Source: Saccopteryx bilineata (lineage: Eukaryota > Chordata > Mammalia > Chiroptera > Emballonuridae). Taken from it: a DNA stretch of 64,000 nt. Shown one piece after another: positions 21,717 through 32,859 of the stretch. Under the pieces are notes generated by a model. That model was not told where the DNA came from, searched no databases, and saw only the letters and a list, made by a program, of their open reading frames with translations. Each line of letters starts with the position of its first letter. Position 1 is the first letter of the stretch. The DNA is taken from NCBI RefSeq assembly GCF_036850765.1, contig NC_089492.1:287344590-287408589 (forward strand), in the 5' to 3' direction. Both the position numbers and the translations under genes were made by a program.

Positions 21717-21922
21717 CGAGAGGGAGGGACCAGCCGCGAGATGCCCGAGCCAGCGCGAGACTGCGGGACGTCGGAAGCTGGGCTCCACCATGTTGGTCGG
21801 TGAGAGGCGCCGGGAGGACCGAGCTCTGGGAGCCCCGGAGTGACCTGCTCGTGGGAGTCGAAAGGAAAAGGCAGCATGCTGTGCATGGGTGGCTTCTGGC
21901 TGGGGGAGGTTGCACAAGGGGA

Positions 21923-22110
21923 TAATAATGGCCAGTGTTTATGGAGCTGTAATGGCGGAGGGAGCCCCGTTCTATGCATTCTAAATGCATTGCCACCTGA
22001 GTGGGAATCTATTATTCCACCTAGCACAGAAGAAAGAGTAAATGAGCAAAAGTAAGTAAGGACGCAGTTGAAAGAAAGGGAAGGCCAGGTTTTGAACCTA
22101 AGCATCCTGG
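21923..22110 (-). mobile_element. MIR SINE, degraded
   Basis: ATAATAATGGCCAGTGTTTA, TTCTATGCATTCTAAATGCA and TTTTGAACCTAAGCATCCTG follow the order of MIR in reverse orientation. Diverged. It may lie within the miR-34a exon or just beyond it. Confidence 0.5.
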
Positions 22111-23772
22111 CTCAAAAATCTGTACTTGAACCACCAGCTCATGTCCTTAAAGAGGGGCTGAGCGTAGTGTCGCAACCCTGTGGACCTGCTCTGCGGTGAC
22201 TTGAATGTGAACACATGTCCATTCTCTGTCCCCATGAGACTAATTTCTGACACAGCCATTGGCCTCGGAGAAGGTGCCCGTGTGGGCATGGGGGGAGGGT
22301 CTTTCTTTCCTGTGGAAGCCAGGCCCAGGATGGTGGTGGGAATGACGGGTGTCATGTCCACCTCCATCGGCTGATGGGAATGGTTCCTCCCGGGGAGCCT
22401 GGCTGAGGAGTGTTCAGTTCTCTGGGTCCCACCAGATGCTAGCTTCCGGTCCAGTGAACAGTGAGGCCAGCTGGATTGCCATGGCAGTGGGAACTGGACC
22501 CAAGTCACCAGAGGATGGAGAGTGAAGTCACAGTGGTGGCTTCTCCAGGTCTTGGACCATGGGGCACACCCATGGATGGCCTCTAGTGAGTCTGGGATAG
22601 CCCGTTAGCAGGCCCTGCATTCAACAGCTCACTAAACCCACTGTGGCCCTGGCCTTTCTCCTGCTGGTGTCTGTGCTCTGTGTCGCTGAGCCCTGAGGGC
22701 TCCAGCTCTCAGTCCCGCTGATTTTCCCATGGTGCCCCAGTCTAATGCTTAAGAGAAATCCACGCAAGTCTGCGAGGTGAGACTGAATGTCACTGGCTTC
22801 CTCCTCCGATCCCAGTAACTAAACCAAACCTCCAGGGTCCTTGAGGTGATGGGCCCGCCGGTGTTTTTGACTCCGGCCAAGGACAGGAGCTGGTGTGACG
22901 ACGCCCCCCACTCCCAGCCTCCTCGTGCCCCCTGCTGCTCCCCTTCCAGCCAGTGCCCAGGGGCCTCCCCACCCCTGCCCACCTGCTCCAGACCCCATCT
23001 TTTGCTCTGTCTTGCCTATCTCCATGCCTTCTAGTGTTGGACGGGAGAGGAGCCGTTTCTTTTCTGACCACTTTATGAAAGTTGGAAGGCCCCTGAGAGA
23101 GGCCTGGGTTTCCTGGGTTTCAGACTTTAACCTTAGCCCTGACTCACTCAGCTGATAGGCCCTCCTCCGGGCCAAGCCAGTCTGCTTCTCCAAGCTAGAG
23201 AGCAAAGTGGGCCGCCCGGCCCCCTCTTGAACAAATTGGGTTCCTGTAGGAATTGTTCAATTTCTCCTCAGAGCTCAGAGGGCCTACCTCAGAGAGGGTC
23301 CCTTTGTAACACACCCTGGACTGACCGCGCCCAGGCCCACTTGGCCACAGACTCCCCTGGGCTCTGCAGCCTGGAGGAGCCGGGAGGAGCCAGAGCGGGT
23401 GTGGGCTGAAGTGGGGCCCATGGAATGCCTGGAATGCCAGCTGCAGGGACAGACAGACTCAGATCCCTCACAGGAGCTTTGACCCACACAGCACTGGCAA
23501 TCACTTCCCAGCCAAAGTCTTCACATTTTTTTCCCTGTCTTAGGCGGAAGTCAGGAATGTCTGCCTTCTCCCCACCGCCAATTGATTCAGGGTCCTGAAC
23601 TTTTAAATTAAAGGGACCCCTCCTCTCCTGAGTTATCATCTAAAAAACCTGTTACTTTGAGTTCAGGTAAAAATTATTTGCAAGGAACCTCTTTTGCTTT
23701 TCGTTTTGCCATAGCAACAAGAAAAGTGGTCCTGCTCAGATGGAGTTCACCTGTAAATGGTCCTGGATAATA
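22111..23772. other. Sequence downstream of mir-34a, no gene seen
   Basis: Possibly the 3' part of the host transcript. Open frames near 22098-22508 and 22749-23205 are short, overlapping and unrecognised. No poly(A) signal is convincing. Confidence 0.4.
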
Positions 23773-24369
23773 CAGTGTGTCCGTAAAGTCATGGTGCACT
23801 TTTGACCGGTCACAGGAAAGCAACAAAAGACGATAGAAATGTGAAATCTGCACCAAATAAAAGGAAAACTCTCCCAGTTTCATACCTATTCAGTGCAGTT
23901 CGATGTGGGCTCACGCACAGATTTCTTAGGGCTCCTTAGGTAGCTATCCCGTATAGCCTCTACAGACTCGACACTGACTGATGACCTACCAGAACGGGGT
24001 TTCTCCACCAAACTGCTGGTTTCCTTCAACTGCTTATCCCACCTAGTAATGTTATTCCTATGTGGTGACGCTTCGTTATAAACGCGCCGATATTCACGTT
24101 GCACTTTGGTCACGGATTCGAATTTAGCGAGCCACAGAACACACTGAACTTTCCTCTGTACCGTCCACATCTCAACTGGCATGGCCATGGGCTCCTCTGC
24201 TGTATACATGGTGTTACGTCATCATCTGCGCGTGCGTACATGCTGCCACATCATCCTACAGAAACTGGGAGGGTTTTCCTTTTATTTGGTGCAGATTTCA
24301 CATTTCTATTGTCTTTTGTTGCTTCCCTGTGACCGGTCGGAAGTGCACCATGACTTTACGGACACACTA
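23773..24369 (-). mobile_element. Tc1/mariner-superfamily element, internally deleted
   Basis: Flanked by TA (23771-23772 and 24370-24371). Terminal inverted repeats of about 108 bp (23773-23880 and 24262-24369) start CAGTGTGTCCGTAAAG and TAGTGTGTCCGTAAAG and differ at only a few bases. On the minus strand a 107-codon frame (24209-23886) encodes a transposase N terminus: a helix-turn-helix region with VQREYRRVYNEASPHRNNIT and a linker RSGRSSVSVESVEAIRDSYL resembling arthropod Tc1/mariner-like transposases. The catalytic domain is missing, so the element cannot mobilise itself. The small divergence between the repeats suggests a relatively young insertion. Confidence 0.88.
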
Positions 24370-24371
24370 TA

Positions 24372-24870
24372 AATAAGGAAACAGGAACAGCGGTCTTCAG
24401 TCCAGATCTTTGATAAAATCGATGTCTGTGGCAGTTCAATTTACTTCTGCAGTCTTTAGAGCAGATACGGAGGGTGCATGGGGTCATCTCTCTGACTGGT
24501 AGAGGTAGTGTACATGAACATATCTAGCTTTTTATCTTGTTAGAACAAGGAGATGAGAGAAGCAGTGTTGGCTTCACAGGTTTAGAGAACAGATTGAGAC
24601 AAAGAGGGGCTACCTCCCCCCCCCCCACACACACACACACATGGGCCATGACTTTGGGAAGTTCAAGTACTTTGAGGATATCCATACGCATGGCAGAGTG
24701 CACTTCTGACTTTAGGAATGTATGGGCTGACTGTAGTCAGGAGCCTGTGGGCTGGAGAGAGGAATCCAGGATTTCATAGGTAGACTTGATTTGAAAGCAG
24801 GTGGGGTTGGTTGGATGCAAATTTTATGTTCTGAGGGAAAGTATTTGATCTTCTTGACGGTGAGACAAAG
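24372..24870. other. Intergenic sequence, no gene seen
   Basis: A C-run followed by (CA)n lies at 24618-24641. No other feature recognised. Confidence 0.4.
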
Positions 24871-25375
24871 CAGGGTTTTAAAATGTTTGATTTAAAATAC
24901 GTGTGTACATATATATGTAATAAGCTCTGTGGATCAGACCATCAAATTCCTGGTTTCGTTATGGTTCTGTAATTTCACAAGATGTTACCACAGCTGGGGA
25001 AGGGAGGCTGGGTAAAGGATACACGGGATCTGTCTGTACATTTTTTCTTTTTGTAATTTCCTGTAATATATTCTTTCAAAATAGAAAGTTGAGGCCCATG
25101 TATTTCAATTTGACTAGATGCTGGGTGGTACCCTGGATTGGCTCCTGGAACAGAAAAAGGACGTGAGTAGAAAAAATGGTAGAACCCAAAAAGGCCTTCA
25201 GTTAAAAGTCACATGCCAACGTTAATTTCTTAGTTTTGACAAAGGTACAATGGCTGCTCTGGAAGATGTTCACATTGTAAGAAACTGGGGGGGGGGCATG
25301 TGGGGGGTCTCTGTACTATCCTTTTCAGCTCTTCTGTAAATCTAATAATATTTCAAAATATAAAAGTTATTAGAT
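24871..25375 (+). mobile_element. Ancient L1 3' tail fragments
   Basis: GGGTAAAGGATACACGGGAT at about 25010, TGTAATATATTCTTTCAAAA at 25062, and CTTCTGTAAATCTAATAATA with TTTCAAAATATAAAAG at about 25331-25368 are the repeated endings of old L1 3' UTRs. Two or more diverged tails seem to follow one another; boundaries are approximate. Confidence 0.5.
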
Positions 25376-25419
25376 ACAAAAGAGTGTGTGGGTATGTGTG
25401 TGTGTGTATTCTCAACTGA

Positions 25420-25980
25420 TGGTCATTGGAACCAATTCTAACGCCAATAGGAATGCCCAGTCTGGGGTGTGGTGAAGAAGGAAACTTTACTAAGTGCAAA
25501 CAGCTTGAGGTGATACAGCTCCGCTGTGAAGACAGCACTGCCCTCCGGGGAGGCTGCCCCTGGCCAGGCGGCTTGGGGCCAGGCCCCTCCTCAGCTGGGC
25601 AGCTCTGCTCTGCCCTGCACTTGTTGGCTCTGTGGCACTGGCTTATTCCCACCAGATGGCCTTGGATGTTTCAGCTCCAGCCTTCAGCCTCAGCAGAGGA
25701 ACCTTCGTGGAAAGTGCGCTCTCTGAGCCAGAAGAGAGCTGCCTTATATAGACAGAAGTCCTAGCTTCTGGTTCCCGATTGGTCAGAGCTGTGCGGTTCT
25801 GATAGGATGGGAAAGCCTCAGTCCTATTGGTTGAAATAGGATCCCAGGAACTTCTTTATAAGGAAGGGCTGGCTCAACTGGCAGGAGCACAGTGTAGACA
25901 GGCAGTTCAGTGGTGTCTTCTCCATGAACTACACTTTCTGCCAGAGGCCCCTGTGCAAAATGGCTGCTAGGCTCTATTTT
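25420..25980 (-). mobile_element. Candidate solo LTR of an endogenous retrovirus
   Basis: Read on the minus strand it has two CCAAT boxes (AACCAATAGGA at about 25831 and GACCAATCGGG at about 25783), then TCTATATAAGGCAGCTCTC at about 25754-25736 as a TATA box, with an unannotated R/U5-like region following. No gag, pol or env coding is nearby. The exact TG/CA ends and duplication were not identified, so LTR status is inference from promoter layout. Confidence 0.4.
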
Positions 25981-26002
25981 TTTTTTTTTTTTTTTTTTTT
26001 TA
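25976..26002. repeat. Poly-T tract
   Basis: About 25 consecutive T's with no obvious SINE or LINE body attached on either side. Confidence 0.85.
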
Positions 26003-27607
26003 GTTCAGCCATCCAGAACCCTTTTTAGTAGATGTCTTTTATTCCCTCATGGTTCACAGTATTATATTTGAACAGATCTAGGCACCCAGTGTCCTAAAAA
26101 ATATATTTTCTTTAGATGAGACATCAGAGGATGCCTCTGAGGTGGGTCTGTAAGAGCCGTTTTGGCAAATGAGCTGTGCTATCATTTGACTCCCTTGTTT
26201 GGCTAACCTCCAAAGAACTCTACAGAGCGGTTAAAACCCAGTAGGGACCCTTGAGCCCTTTCCTCCATGTGCTAGGGAGAATTTATTGTAATACGACCCC
26301 ATTTTCCAGATCAGAGACTGAGGTGCAGACAAAAATGGAAATAATTAGATTGTGATTTCCTGGACTACTTAAACCCAGATTCTTACCTTTCTGTTTCCCA
26401 AGCTTGTGCTTGCAAATGTACAAATAAACTGTAGCTGTTGTACATTTAAAGGGGTAAAAAATAAAAAAAAATTTTTAAAAAAGGAAATGACCTTTGCCAC
26501 TCTTTTCTGGGCTGTCTTCAGGACCCGTGGTTAACTTGGCTGGGGAAATCCAGTCAAAACGAAAGTGCTGACTCAGCACTGAGTCTGTGTCTTGCACGTG
26601 AGGGTGTTTCCAGGATGCCCGAGGACTAGTGGGCAGTGGCTGTTTTTTGCTGCCCTGCATCCCTTCCTAGTAGCACCTGGCTGGACCTTGGGGGAACCAC
26701 TCACTTCCACTGGATGCAGTCCGGGGTTTTGCCCTCCCCTGGCCACCTCTCCCCTCAACCCCAGGATCCACAGCCAAACATCAAGTCTTCGTCCAATTTT
26801 CAAAATGCATAGAATGTACAGATTATCCTGTCTCTAAATGAAGGACTTTTCAGAGTCATCCTTTCCTGTTGGAGTTCATTCCTGAAACATGGAACCCAGA
26901 TAGGATAGAAGAGATGAAACTTTACAGAATTAATGAGGCATAGACACTGTTCCCCCATGTCATGGTCTAGAAGTTTCCATGAGGCTCAGACCAGAGGGGC
27001 AGGTGGTTGATTTGAAGCCCTTGTGATAAGTTGGTGACTTCTGGTGACATCACTGTGCCCTGGCCACTCTGGCCTTCTCACTCCCCCTCTGCTGGGCTCC
27101 AGCAGCAGAGCCGGCCTTGTGGGTGCACAACCCGAACGGACAACAAGAATCTAAGCTTCGCGGGCCTTGCCTTTGGGCTGTCGCCATTCTGAAATGTGTG
27201 GTGGTTTTTGAACAAGGGCCCCACATTTTCCTTTTGCACCAGCAGTTCTGTGAACTGTGTAGCTGCTTCTGCCTAACAGCCTCCCGCAGGCACGAGGTCT
27301 CTGTCCCACATCAAAGCTGGTAACCTGGTATGGGACGGGACTTGGTGCCCTCTTCCCAAGAGGGGCTGGTGCAGAGCAGGCGCTCCAGCAAAAGATGGTG
27401 CCCGACCGACCCAGAGGGACAGGGTGAGGGGGCCGAGTGGGACCAGACTTCTCCCTCCAGCTGAACCCAGGGCTGTCCCGGGTCCACACACAGACAGGGA
27501 GGGAACCTGTGTTGAATGCATGGGCTTCCTCCGGTGGTCACTAGAAACTGGTTCATCAGAATTCAGGGAGGGATTTGGTGGGTGTGAGCTGTATGTATCT
27601 GGGGATT
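26003..27607. other. Intergenic sequence with one MIR-like fragment
   Basis: TCCATGTGCTAGGGAGAATT and ATTTTCCAGATCAGAGACTG with GAGGTGCAGAC at 26262-26390 look like a reverse MIR. An A-rich run is at 26456-26483. Several frames near 26573-27556 overlap without domains. No gene seen. Confidence 0.4.
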
Positions 27608-27968
27608 GTGTAGTCTGCTAGGGCTGCCAATACAGAGGACCACAGACTGGGCAGCGTGAACAACACAGACCTGTTTTCTCACAGTCCTGGAGGCTGGAAG
27701 TCCAAGATCCAAGTATGGGCAGGGTTGGTTCTTTTGGAGGCCTCTCTCCTTGGCATGTAATTTTCCCTGTGTCTTCACATGGTCTTCCCTCTGCTTGTCT
27801 GTGTCCAAGTTCAGATTGGATTGGGTTCCACTCCAATCACCTCATCTTAATTATCTCTTTAAAGAGCCTAGTTCCAAACATGTCACATTTTGATGAACTG
27901 GGAGTTACTGTTTCAACATACGCATTTTGGGGGGTAGGGGGGTGAATCTGTACAATTCAGCCATTCAC
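27608..27968 (-). mobile_element. MaLR (MLT1/MST-type) LTR
   Basis: CTGCTAGGGCTGCCAATACA, CTCACAGTCCTGGAGGCTGG, GAGGCCTCTCTCCTTGGC and TGTGTCTTCACATGGTCTTC are successive blocks of a MaLR LTR read in reverse. The last part, CATACGCATTTTGGGG, ends the LTR-like homology. It is a well preserved copy of an ancient mammalian repeat. Confidence 0.85.
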
Positions 27969-28968
27969 AGGGATTTTCCTGGATGCTTCGAACTCAACTG
28001 TTAACAGCTTGACAATATCTCCCTAGTCTGAAAAGCCAAGACATTGTCGACTCCAGGGTTTGTTCTCCGTCCACAGGAAGAGGCAGCGTAAGACCCGGCC
28101 GCCAGTAGAGTGTGGCTGTGGGCGGTTGCTGAAGGCCATGAGGCACGGGTTACTGATCGCTGGCGCTCAGATGCAGGAAGAGTGACTGCACGGAGGACAG
28201 GGGCCAGCTGTTCCCCACATCCTGCGGAGCCCTCGAGGGGAAATGAGTGTGAACCGAGGGTCTGGGTCAGAGGTGGGAAAAGACCTTCAGGCAGGTTGGG
28301 GTCGGATGGTCAAGGTCTTGAGAGCTAGGAGTGCTCCTGTCTGGAAACTTGTACTTGGTGTCCAGGAGGCAGTGCCGGGTTCATAATACTGGTTTCCCAA
28401 CATCTGGGAGCTTTGTCAGCCTTATGGCTCTGACTCACCTGTCTAGGGTGGCTCCTGGGTATCCGTGCCCTGAGAAAGTGCCCCAGATGGGGCTGAGATA
28501 AAACAAGGTTGATCATCTGCTATAATTATTGAAGCTGGTGGATGGCTCCTGGTGGGTTCCTGTGCTTTTTTCAGTACCAAAAAGTTTAAAAAGAGAGAGA
28601 TGGGGAGAAGGGAGGAAAGCTCCCAAGAGGTTCTGATGCCAACCCTAGTTAGGACAAAGGTGGGAGGGAGGAAGAGGAACCTGTCCCTGGATTTCCTCCA
28701 ACACAGGTAGAGCAGTGCCTCCTGGTGGTGAGTTATCAGCACTACATATACCTTGCATGACCTGGAGTCCCCGGTGTGAACCTGAGACCTGGACAATGTG
28801 TGTCCTCCGGAGGGATGGCCAGATGGCCCTCGAGGCAGAAAGCAAGGGAAACCCTGGGAACGAGTTCTTCACCTTGGTTCTGTCACGGACCCCTCTGCCA
28901 GCCTAACGATGCCTGTGGACCCAGAGGATGAAGGCGAATTGACAAAGTGGCACTACTGTAGTATAATA
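27969..28968. other. Intergenic sequence, no gene seen
   Basis: No exon, RNA gene or repeat is recognised. Frames on the minus strand near 28325-28872 overlap one another and lack domains. Confidence 0.4.
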
Positions 28969-28970
28969 TA

Positions 28971-29527
28971 AGGTCTACCGGAAAATTCTGTCCATTTTTG
29001 GAATAAAACAAAATATAAATTTTTCTTAGCGTCAATAAACTTTATTAAATAATATAATTGCCATTATTATTAATGATTTCTTGCCAGCATGAGGGCAATT
29101 TGTATATCCCATTTTTGAAAAATGTTTTATCTTTTGATGTGAAAAATTGAACCAGTGCTTGTTGATACCGTCTTCATTTTTGAATTTTTTGCCCTTCAAA
29201 AAATTTTGTAAGGACAAAAGCAAGTGATAGTCAGAGGGTGCTAAGTCCGGGGAATATGGTGGATGCGACAGACATGCTTCTGTAGCATTTCTTCCTTGTT
29301 GAAATTCGTAAAAATTACAGTGGTGTAAATGAACTTTATCAGTAGCCATGGGTACACTATCGCTTCACACATAAGACTAACGTGAATCAACTTTGTTTTA
29401 GTTAATTTGCTATGTTAGTATGTATATATTAAGTGATAAAAATAGAGAGGCACACATGCGCCAAATAAACGTGCTTACATGTCAAAACTTGTTGTGATAG
29501 AAACGAACAGAACTTTCCGGTAGACCT
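28971..29527 (-). mobile_element. mariner element, internally deleted, with transposase C-terminal part
   Basis: TA flanks (28969-28970, 29528-29529) and inverted ends AGGTCTACCGGAAAATTCTG and AGGTCTACCGGAAAGTTCTG. On the minus strand a frame from 29349 to 29032 includes HPPYSPDLAPSDYHLLLSLQ, the conserved region around the third catalytic aspartate of DD34D mariner transposases. It is fused to an N-terminal MATDKVHLHHCNFYEFQQG remnant by an internal deletion that removed the DNA-binding domain and first two aspartates. Non-autonomous. Confidence 0.9.
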
Positions 29528-29529
29528 TA

Positions 29530-29910
29530 TGTAATCATCAGAATAGTTGATAAAACCAAATCTGTTTTAGAGTAGTACGCGTGCCCCTTATTAGCATATT
29601 ACATAAGATCCAGCAGCAGCTGGTCTAATACGGACAATAATTTAAAAGCAATAATGAGCATGAGTGGCATTTTGAGAAATATGAAACATGACATGAAAAT
29701 ATCTGAATTCTATTGTTGGCAAAATCAGAGATACTGCTAAAAAGAAACCCCCAAAAAAACCTTAAAAAAGACCCTCCAGGACTTGTTGCTCACCTTCATA
29801 GGCCAAGGAGATGCTAGATTCCTGTGGAACATTGGTGAGAATCGATGTACCTGGTTGCCCTCTAGGTGCATGGCCTGCAGGTAAGAACCCCGCCTTAGGA
29901 AGGCGGTCAG
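29530..29910. other. Intergenic sequence, no gene seen
   Basis: AT-rich unique sequence between the mariner element and a SINE. Nothing recognised. Confidence 0.4.
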
Positions 29911-30098
29911 GCCTGGCCTGTGGTGGTGCAGTGGATAAAGCGTCAACCTAGAATGCTGAGGTCACGTGTTTGAAACCCTGGGCTTTGCCCAGTCAAGGCA
30001 CATAGGACAAGCAACTACTACAAGTTGATGCTTCCTGCTCCTCCCTCCCTTCTTTTTCTCTCTCTCCTTTCTCTAAAATCAATAAATTTTAAAAATCA
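29911..30098 (+). mobile_element. Short tRNA-headed SINE (class 3)
   Basis: Begins GCCTGGCCTGTGGTGGTGCA, continues AGTGGATAAAGCGTC and TTGAAACCCTGGGC, and ends in AATCAATAAATTTTAAAAATC. The A-rich end runs straight into the purine microsatellite that follows. Confidence 0.85.
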
Positions 30099-30307
30099 AG
30101 GAAGGGAGGGAGGGAGGGAGGGAGGGAGGAAGGAAGGAAGGAAGGAAGGAAGGAAGGAAGGAAGGAAGGGAGGGAGGGAGGGAGGGAGGGAGGGAGGAAG
30201 GAAGGAAGGAAGGAAAAGGGAAGGGAAGGGAAGGGAAGGGAAGGGAAGGGAGGGAAGAAGGGAGGGAGGGAAGGAAGGGAGGGAGGGAAGGAAGGAAAGA
30301 AGGAAGG
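30099..30307 (+). repeat. GGGA/GGAA purine microsatellite
   Basis: About 210 bases made almost only of G and A in GGGA, GGAA and GGGAA units, starting in the tail of the SINE at 29911. Such SINE-tail microsatellites are common. Open frames across it on either strand are low-complexity artefacts. Confidence 0.95.
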
Positions 30308-30770
30308 TTCTTGGGTGCCACAGCACTTCTCTCACCAGGGACTAAATGGCAGTTGTTTGGCTGTCCCATATTCCCATGATTTGTTCCACAAACGTTGATT
30401 GATGGCCCTACTGTATGAGCGACACTGTGCACAATGGGGACCATGTTCCTGTCCTTACCAAGAGTGCGTCCCACAGAGAGACAGATGATGAACAGTAGTA
30501 CATAGAGCAGATTGAGTGTGCTCAGAATTTCAGTCACATGTTCCTATTGAATGTATTATGTAATATATAACATTTCCTGTACCATTGGTAATTCTTCCTA
30601 TTGAAAGTTTTAATCCCATTTGCTTTAAAGCCAGGATTTTCAACCTAGTTTAGCCCTTGGTCCATTTTTATAAGACAAAAGAGATCTGAGATCCTCTGGT
30701 GAATTCTGAAGGGCTTCTGGGAAGGAGGGGTGCTCATGCCTCTCCAAACCCCTATTAAGACTAACTGCTT
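30308..30770. other. Intergenic sequence, no gene seen
   Basis: TGCACAATGGGGACCATGTT with ACAGAGAGACAGATGATGAA at about 30428-30490 hints at an ancient L2-like fragment in reverse; too diverged to call firmly. No gene. Confidence 0.35.
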
Positions 30771-31123
30771 AGCCTGACTGGTGGTGGCGCAGTGGATAGA
30801 GCGTTGACCCAGGACACTGTGGTCCCTGGTTTGAAACCTTGAGGTCGCCGGCTAGAGAACAGGCTCACCAACTTGAGCGTGCTGTCACCAGCTTAAGCGC
30901 AGTTTCATCAACATGATCCCAAGTTCACTGACTTGAGCCCAGAGGTCGCTGGCTTGAGCCCAAGGTCTCTCGCTTGAGCAAGGGATCACTGGCTAGTCTT
31001 GAACCTCACCCCCCAGGTCAAGGCACGTATGAGAAGCAATCCATGAACAATTAAAGTGAAGCAACTACGAGTTGATGCTTCTCATTTCTCCTTCCTCCCT
31101 CTCTCTCTCTCATCAATTTAAAA
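30771..31123 (+). mobile_element. Intermediate tRNA-headed SINE (class 2)
   Basis: Begins AGCCTGACTGGTGGTGGCGC, has GGTTTGAAACC, a series of CTTGAGC repeats in the body, AAGGCACGTATGAGAAGC, and ends in a CT-run and an A-rich tail. Older copy with several changes. Confidence 0.85.
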
Positions 31124-31127
31124 AAGA

Positions 31128-31590
31128 TGACAGCTTATTTATCACAGCATTATTCACAGTAGCCAAAAGGTGGAAACAACCCAGGTGTCCTATCACCAGA
31201 TGAATGAGTAAACAAATACGCATACAGTGGAATGTCACTTGGCCGTAAAAGGAAATGAGTCCATAGATGCTGCATCGGGTGGATGAACCTCAGGACATGA
31301 CGGTGCGTGAAGCAGGCCAGATGACACATTGAGTCCACGGATGTGAAATGTCCAGAGCAGACGAATCCTTGAAGACAGAAAGTATATTAGTGGTTGCCAG
31401 GGGCCGGGGAGAGGAGGCAGCAGGGAGTTATTGCTTAAGGGGTACAGAGTTTCTGTTTGGGGTGATGAAAAATTTTGGAAATAGTGGTGATTGGTTACAC
31501 AATCTTGTGAATACTGCTGAATTATATGTTTTAAAATGGTCAGCATGGCAACTGTTTATGTTATATATATTTTATCGCCAAAAAAAAGTC
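31128..31590 (+). mobile_element. L1 3' end (ancient)
   Basis: CACAGTAGCCAAAAGGTGGA, GTCCTATCACCAGATGAATG, AGTGGTTGCCAGGGGC and TTTGGGGTGATGAAAAATTT are sequential landmarks at the end of L1 ORF2 and its 3' UTR. An A-run ends it at about 31586. Strongly 5'-truncated. Confidence 0.85.
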
Positions 31591-31928
31591 ACTGCTTGAA
31601 GACGTCTTTCTGGCTGGATCCAGTGACTCAGCCCCACCCCTGGGCACAGCAGTATCCAGCTCCCCTTGCTGACATCCCTCTCCACATTCTACCTCCAAAA
31701 ACTCCCAAGTCTCGAGGTTTAACTGATTGCCTCCAAATTTCTGCCTCCAGATAGAATCTCCCCAGACGTCCAAACAGCCCCACTTGTCTAATAGGAACCT
31801 CACAGGACCTGAACTGAGCTCCCGTGGTTGCCTCCCCATAAGCCTAGTCCCTCAGTCAGGGAAGGGAGCAAAGGGAATGGGACATAAAAGGGAAGCCTGC
31901 TTGCTTCACTGGGGAATTACAGTTTAGA

Positions 31929-31982
<54 letters not shown>

Positions 31983-32859
31983 CCTTGCCCTGCTACGGGA
32001 TTAACGCCTGTCCCTCCTCCCATTAGGGAGGAAAGGCTGGCTTTTCACGCTCCCCAGGGGACAACCGCCACACCTCCACTAAAGAGCAGCTCGGCCCTTT
32101 CTCCTTTGAAATCTAGACTCTTGTGCCCACACTGACCTCACTGACTCCTGGCCCTTCAGTAAATCCCGTCATCTGTGACTCCGTAACGCAGCCATGACCC
32201 CTCACCTAGATGACGCGTCCGCCTGTATTTGGCAAGCCTCTGCTCACCCTCCCACGGCTCCTGTGTCACTCTGTGTAAAAGCTAAAGTCCTCATGTGGTT
32301 CCCCCCCACCACCCCACCACCTCTCTGCCCTCCTCTCCCACGCTGCCCCAGCCACGGTGGCTCCCAGCTGTTCCCTGACCACATGGGCCATCCTTCCCCT
32401 CAGGGCCTTTGCACATGCCATGAAAAATATAATAGAAAGATAACAAATGGGACACCTGTAGAGGGCACTGAGCGTGGATGGAGCTGGCAGGGCTGGAAGT
32501 TGCTCTAGGGGAACAGTGACTGAGTGGTGAGTGTGAAGGCCCAGGATGTTACTGTACACCCCTGTGGGCTGTACACTTAGGAGACACTAAATGTATAAAA
32601 CAACATGAGGTTAAGTGAAGCTCAAGAGAAAATGATGCAATTATGCCTCACGGTAAACATGAGACGGATGAGGCTGCTGCCACATTACGCGGCATACTGT
32701 TTTACAGGAGACATTTTTTTTTATAAGGGAGGAGCACACTCTAAAATAACCATTCAAAGTGTGGGATAGTAAATATAGAAGCCAATAACACGGTCATTTA
32801 TTATCATCATCACGTGTTACATACTGTATGTAATTACATGTGCTGTACTTTTTACAAGA
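31591..32859. other. Intergenic sequence with a CA/GA repeat
   Basis: (CA)n and (GA)n runs are at 31929-31980. The rest is unique, with one stretch at 32520-32640 resembling an old L1 tail (CCTGTGGGCTGTACACTTAG). No gene seen. Confidence 0.45.

Noticed and set aside
30079..30537. 152-codon minus-strand frame with leucine/proline/serine repeats
   Set aside because: It is the translation of the GGGA/GGAA microsatellite.
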